Assembly: GCF_019130065.1 (NCBI RefSeq) | Contig: NZ_JAHSPG010000015.1 | Span: 558,001 to 622,000, forward strand | Length of the DNA: 64,000 nucleotides | Reading direction: 5' to 3' | From: Pinibacter aurantiacus | GTDB lineage: Bacteria; Bacteroidota; Bacteroidia; Chitinophagales; Chitinophagaceae | In this document: piece by piece, positions 61,055 through 64,000 of the stretch | Numbering within the stretch: position 1 is the stretch's first letter | How the letters are laid out: each line of letters starts with the position of its first letter | Position numbers and translations under genes: made by a program | The notes under the pieces: model-generated | What the model was told of the DNA's origin: nothing | The model's database searches: none | Seen by the model: only the letters and a program-made list of their open reading frames with translations

Positions 61055-64000
61055 CTCTGTACGCCGCCGGCAGCGAATACTTCTCCTTGTTCGAGTTGTA
61101 TTCTTTCAAATACTTTTTGTTCTTCTTCATGCCAACACTGGTGAGCAGGCCGCTCAGACAGGTCTTTACCCAATAATTAAAAACAAATTTTTCTCTGTCA
61201 CGGACAAAAAAGGTTTTGGAATTCTTATTGTTACTCTTTTTGATCAGTGCGCTGGCGAGCATATTCTCAATTCTTATTTTCAGGCCGTGATGACTGAAGT
61301 CTTTAGGGTCCAGCAATTCAATTTTAAGTTTGTCGTAGTAAAAATTCATGTCACCAACTGCTGCATATTTATTTCCCACCCATGAAGCAAACAGCGTGTC
61401 AGATTTGCCATCATTAACTTTTACACCGCTAAGCGGCATCACGGCCGTTGTTAATCCAGGCAAGCGCAGTGGCGATAACGTAACCATTACACTAAACGCA
61501 GAGAGCGAATCACCATAAGCCTCTTTATAATGAAAGCGCCTGATGGTGCCGCCAAAAATATCCGCACTTGCATAAATGGTCAAACTATCATTGCTATTGT
61601 TGTAATTGGAAAAATTAGTAATGATCGCATTGATATTGTTAATAGGAATAACCCCTTCCTGATTGGTAACTTTCGATATCTCATGCACTTCTACATGACT
61701 GTTTTTCAAACGAATTGTATCGACATCAACCCTGAGCGGAATGTTTCGTATGAGCATTGTTGGCATTGGCTTTTCAACGCCGTGCTTAAATGGCAAACGC
61801 TTGTCGCGGGCAGTGGCGAGCAATAAACTATCGAATGTTATATTTCTGATGGCTATTGATGAATCTCCTTTCGTTCTTTTTAAATGTATACCTTCAACAC
61901 TTAATTCTTTTCCACTCACTGTCAGATAATCCGCCTGCCAGTTGCCTTCTTTAAATGCTGAATCACGGCTAATATTCGGCAGCATGCTAAAATCTCTTAC
62001 CGTCAATTTATCTGTAGATTCGTTCCAGCTTATTGAGCCAACATTCACAGTGCTTTTCTTGCCCTTGTAAACCATATTTCCGTTGCTAACGGTGGCTCTG
62101 TTCAGTATTGTTTGAATGGATTGCTTTTCTGCAGGATGAGAAGAAAAGTGACTATCAGTATAGGAACCAGTCAATTTATTTATTGCCAACGAAACACTAT
62201 CTCCTTTTTGTGTCTTAACAGAAACATTCTCCCACTTAACCTCCAGTCCACTGTTTACCTGCAATTTATTCTCACTATTCAATTTACCTCTTCCATTGGT
62301 TGAGATAAGGGCGGCCAAAGGCAACTGCACATCCAGCAATCCCTTCCTTATTTGCGCATCCTTAACGGTGACAATGGCGAGGCCGTAACTTAATTTTGCA
62401 TCTCCTTCTTTTGAGGTTTTAAGATCCTTCACATTCATGTCGAGCTTTAGATCCGCAGTCGTTGTATCTGTTATTTTTTCGGCGGTATATTTTAGAGAAG
62501 CATTGTTCACAACAAGTTTCGTTGCATCTAAGTTAAACGGCATTTTAAAATCTTTCTTCACCTCGTTGTCAAAATCAGCGCTCCGCGTGTGTATGATCGC
62601 CTTTGCATTGTTTACAACAATTTCATTTATGTCTGCTTCTTTTATCCTGCTTGAATGAATTTGTGTTTTAATAATTAACTGCGGAATGGCTACGCTTGTT
62701 GAGCGTCCTTCTTTAGAAGTTTTGAATGAAACACCATTCATTTCATTTTGATATTCGCTATTAATGCTAAACTTATCTATCTGCACATTCATGTTGGGAT
62801 TAGCAAGATGAATGTTGTTAAAATCTGCCGCCATGTTCCCCCACACCAGGTAGTTGTCTTTCGAAGCAATGTCATCCAGGCAAATATTTCTGCCAGTCAG
62901 TTTTAAGTCTCCACCGTTCTTAATTTTCTTCTCTACCAAAAGAGTATCCACATCCAAACGCCGGATCGTTATAACCGGTAATTTCTTAGCCGTAGCATTC
63001 TTTCCTGCAGCCGTTGTGGTTGACTCATTATCAACCATCAGCTTATTTGCCTTTAAATATTCAAATGAAATGATGTGGCGATTGGCCAGCAGGTCCCAGT
63101 CAAAAATTTCCCAGTACAGGCCATGTCCTTTTATCGATGTGTTGTTTTTTAAACGAAGATTAAATGATTTGGCCCAGTTGTGGCGATGCGTTCCTTTAAA
63201 TCTATATTGCTTCGCATTCAGTTTTATTTTGGGTGAAGACAAATTTATTTCACCAACAGTAAGTTCTGGCAGCGAGCGCTTGATGTCAACTAAAGAATCG
63301 CTGTCAAAAAGTTTTTGTAATAAAATGGTTGCGTTCAAATTTTTCAAAGTTGAATGCGTTGAATTGCGCGTAATGTCATAACGCAGTTCACCCTCAATAA
63401 CCTGGAAAGTATCCACATCTATCATCTCGTGCAAACCATGCAATACCTTGTAGAAATTATCCATACTATTTGGACGGCCAGGGTTCGCTTTTGTTGCAGG
63501 CGTTTTATCAAACATCGTAAAATGTGGAGCATACAACTGCGCCTTGGTTCCCTTCAACTTTTCATTCAGCAGATCAGCAAGGCTAATGTTCTCTATGCGC
63601 AATGCAGGTGTCTTAAATTTCAGGCCCTTGCTGCTATTATTCTTTTCCGTCGGTGCATAGATTGCATTGTACATAAGCAGCTCATTCTTGTTGAAATAAA
63701 AATCATTTATTTCCAGTCGCCGCATACTGTCAGGAGATATAAAAGCAATTTCGCTTAACCGCAACTTAACGCTATCAGTTGTTAACGGCTCTTTCCTGCT
63801 CGCTTTGTAGTCAAGATTATAGACCTGGATGTTGGCCTTTCGTGTACCGTACGTTGGGTTTGTATTTCCAATTCCGTTTTGCAGCACCTGGCCATCCACA
63901 ATACTCAGGTATTTAAAATTCACTCTTTCGAAAAGTCTTTGCAATGCATTGGAAACGGCCCTCGTGGTATCGTGTCCTTTCTTCTGTGAAGTTTCCATGC
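61044..64000 (-). CDS. Very large AsmA-like envelope protein, N-terminus beyond window
   Basis: At least 984 residues are in the window, and the frame is open at the right edge, so the true start is probably outside. The sequence is long, repetitive beta strand, with alternating short hydrophobic stretches and no catalytic motif. This resembles AsmA/TamB/DUF748 proteins, which bridge the periplasm and move lipids between membranes. A basic C-terminal tail (about the last 60 residues, with KKNKKYLKEYNSNKEK) follows a globular patch. The family call rests on general character only. Its last residues and stop are made by a word-A arm. Confidence 0.6.
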   Translation of the reverse strand, partial: METSQKKGHDTTRAVSNALQRLFERVNFKYLSIVDGQVLQNGIGNTNPTYGTRKANIQVYNLDYKASRKEPLTTDSVKLRLSEIAFISPDSMRRLEINDFYFNKNELLMYNAIYAPTEKNNSSKGLKFKTPALRIENISLADLLNEKLKGTKAQLYAPHFTMFDKTPATKANPGRPNSMDNFYKVLHGLHEMIDVDTFQVIEGELRYDITRNSTHSTLKNLNATILLQKLFDSDSLVDIKRSLPELTVGEINLSSPKIKLNAKQYRFKGTHRHNWAKSFNLRLKNNTSIKGHGLYWEIFDWDLLANRHIISFEYLKANKLMVDNESTTTAAGKNATAKKLPVITIRRLDVDTLLVEKKIKNGGDLKLTGRNICLDDIASKDNYLVWGNMAADFNNIHLANPNMNVQIDKFSINSEYQNEMNGVSFKTSKEGRSTSVAIPQLIIKTQIHSSRIKEADINEIVVNNAKAIIHTRSADFDNEVKKDFKMPFNLDATKLVVNNASLKYTAEKITDTTTADLKLDMNVKDLKTSKEGDAKLSYGLAIVTVKDAQIRKGLLDVQLPLAALISTNGRGKLNSENKLQVNSGLEVKWENVSVKTQKGDSVSLAINKLTGSYTDSHFSSHPAEKQSIQTILNRATVSNGNMVYKGKKSTVNVGSISWNESTDKLTVRDFSMLPNISRDSAFKEGNWQADYLTVSGKELSVEGIHLKRTKGDSSIAIRNITFDSLLLATARDKRLPFKHGVEKPMPTMLIRNIPLRVDVDTIRLKNSHVEVHEISKVTNQEGVIPINNINAIITNFSNYNNSNDSLTIYASADIFGGTIRRFHYKEAYGDSLSAFSVMVTLSPLRLPGLTTAVMPLSGVKVNDGKSDTLFASWVGNKYAAVGDMNFYYDKLKIELLDPKDFSHHGLKIRIENMLASALIKKSNNKNSKTFFVRDREKFVFNYWVKTCLSGLLTSVGMKKNKKYLKEYNSNKEKYSLPAAYRVTE

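Overview
This window looks like chromosome from a soil- or freshwater-type member of the phylum Bacteroidota, most likely near the Chitinophagaceae. The family-level call is inferred from overall gene character, not from a marker gene. The support is: two SusC/SusD pairs with glycoside hydrolases, a giant hybrid two-component regulator with propeller repeats, a SusR-like TPR regulator, TAnnTTTG-type -7 promoter boxes, little use of Shine-Dalgarno sites, and a moderate-to-low G+C content. I saw no rRNA, tRNA, CRISPR array, prophage or replication origin.

Layout. 1-6.3 kb: the 3' end of a Dph6-like ATP pyrophosphatase, a 7TMR-DISM histidine kinase, the FtsK translocase and a LolA-like carrier. 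6.5-9.4 kb: an RNA-repair operon on the minus strand, made of an unknown basic protein, RtcB ligase and the release-factor homologue PrfH. 10-18.2 kb: a cystathionine beta-synthase-like enzyme, a multi-PAS kinase, PrmC, RibD, a YigZ/IMPACT protein, a GNAT acetyltransferase and a YdcF-like membrane protein. 18.3-32.5 kb: a first glycan locus with GH27, GH2, a lipoprotein, SusD, SusC and a PA14-containing GH31; a Fic AMP-transferase and an unknown protein sit inside it. 32.8-38.5 kb: an Rrf2 regulator and the Fe-S repair protein Ric, then the hybrid regulator that probably controls the first locus. 38.5-41.7 kb: a lone Y1 transposase, a LysM/RlpA-like protein and an RsmF-like RNA methyltransferase. 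42.4-53.6 kb: a second glycan locus with GH97, GH71, SusD, SusC and a SusR-like regulator; it is predicted to act on alpha-1,3-glucan. 54-64 kb: an outer-membrane barrel, a bestrophin, a VOC protein, a GAF protein with a decayed kinase domain, a CPA1 antiporter, an unknown membrane protein and a very large AsmA-like protein that runs off the window.

How the genes fit together. In each glycan locus the SusC/SusD pair should import oligosaccharides that the adjacent periplasmic or surface hydrolases trim, under the neighbouring sensor-regulator. The Rrf2 gene and ric share a 27-nt near-identical element over their promoters, which points to one regulator controlling both. The basic protein, RtcB and PrfH probably act together on damaged ribosomes or RNA.

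The most unusual feature is the intergenic DNA. Most gene ends carry an inverted repeat whose two arms are degenerate tandem copies of a 7-9 bp word. At least seven unrelated words use the same plan, and several arms start inside a stop codon or encode the last residues of a protein. Separate short REP-like palindromes also occur, one inside the RtcB-PrfH operon.
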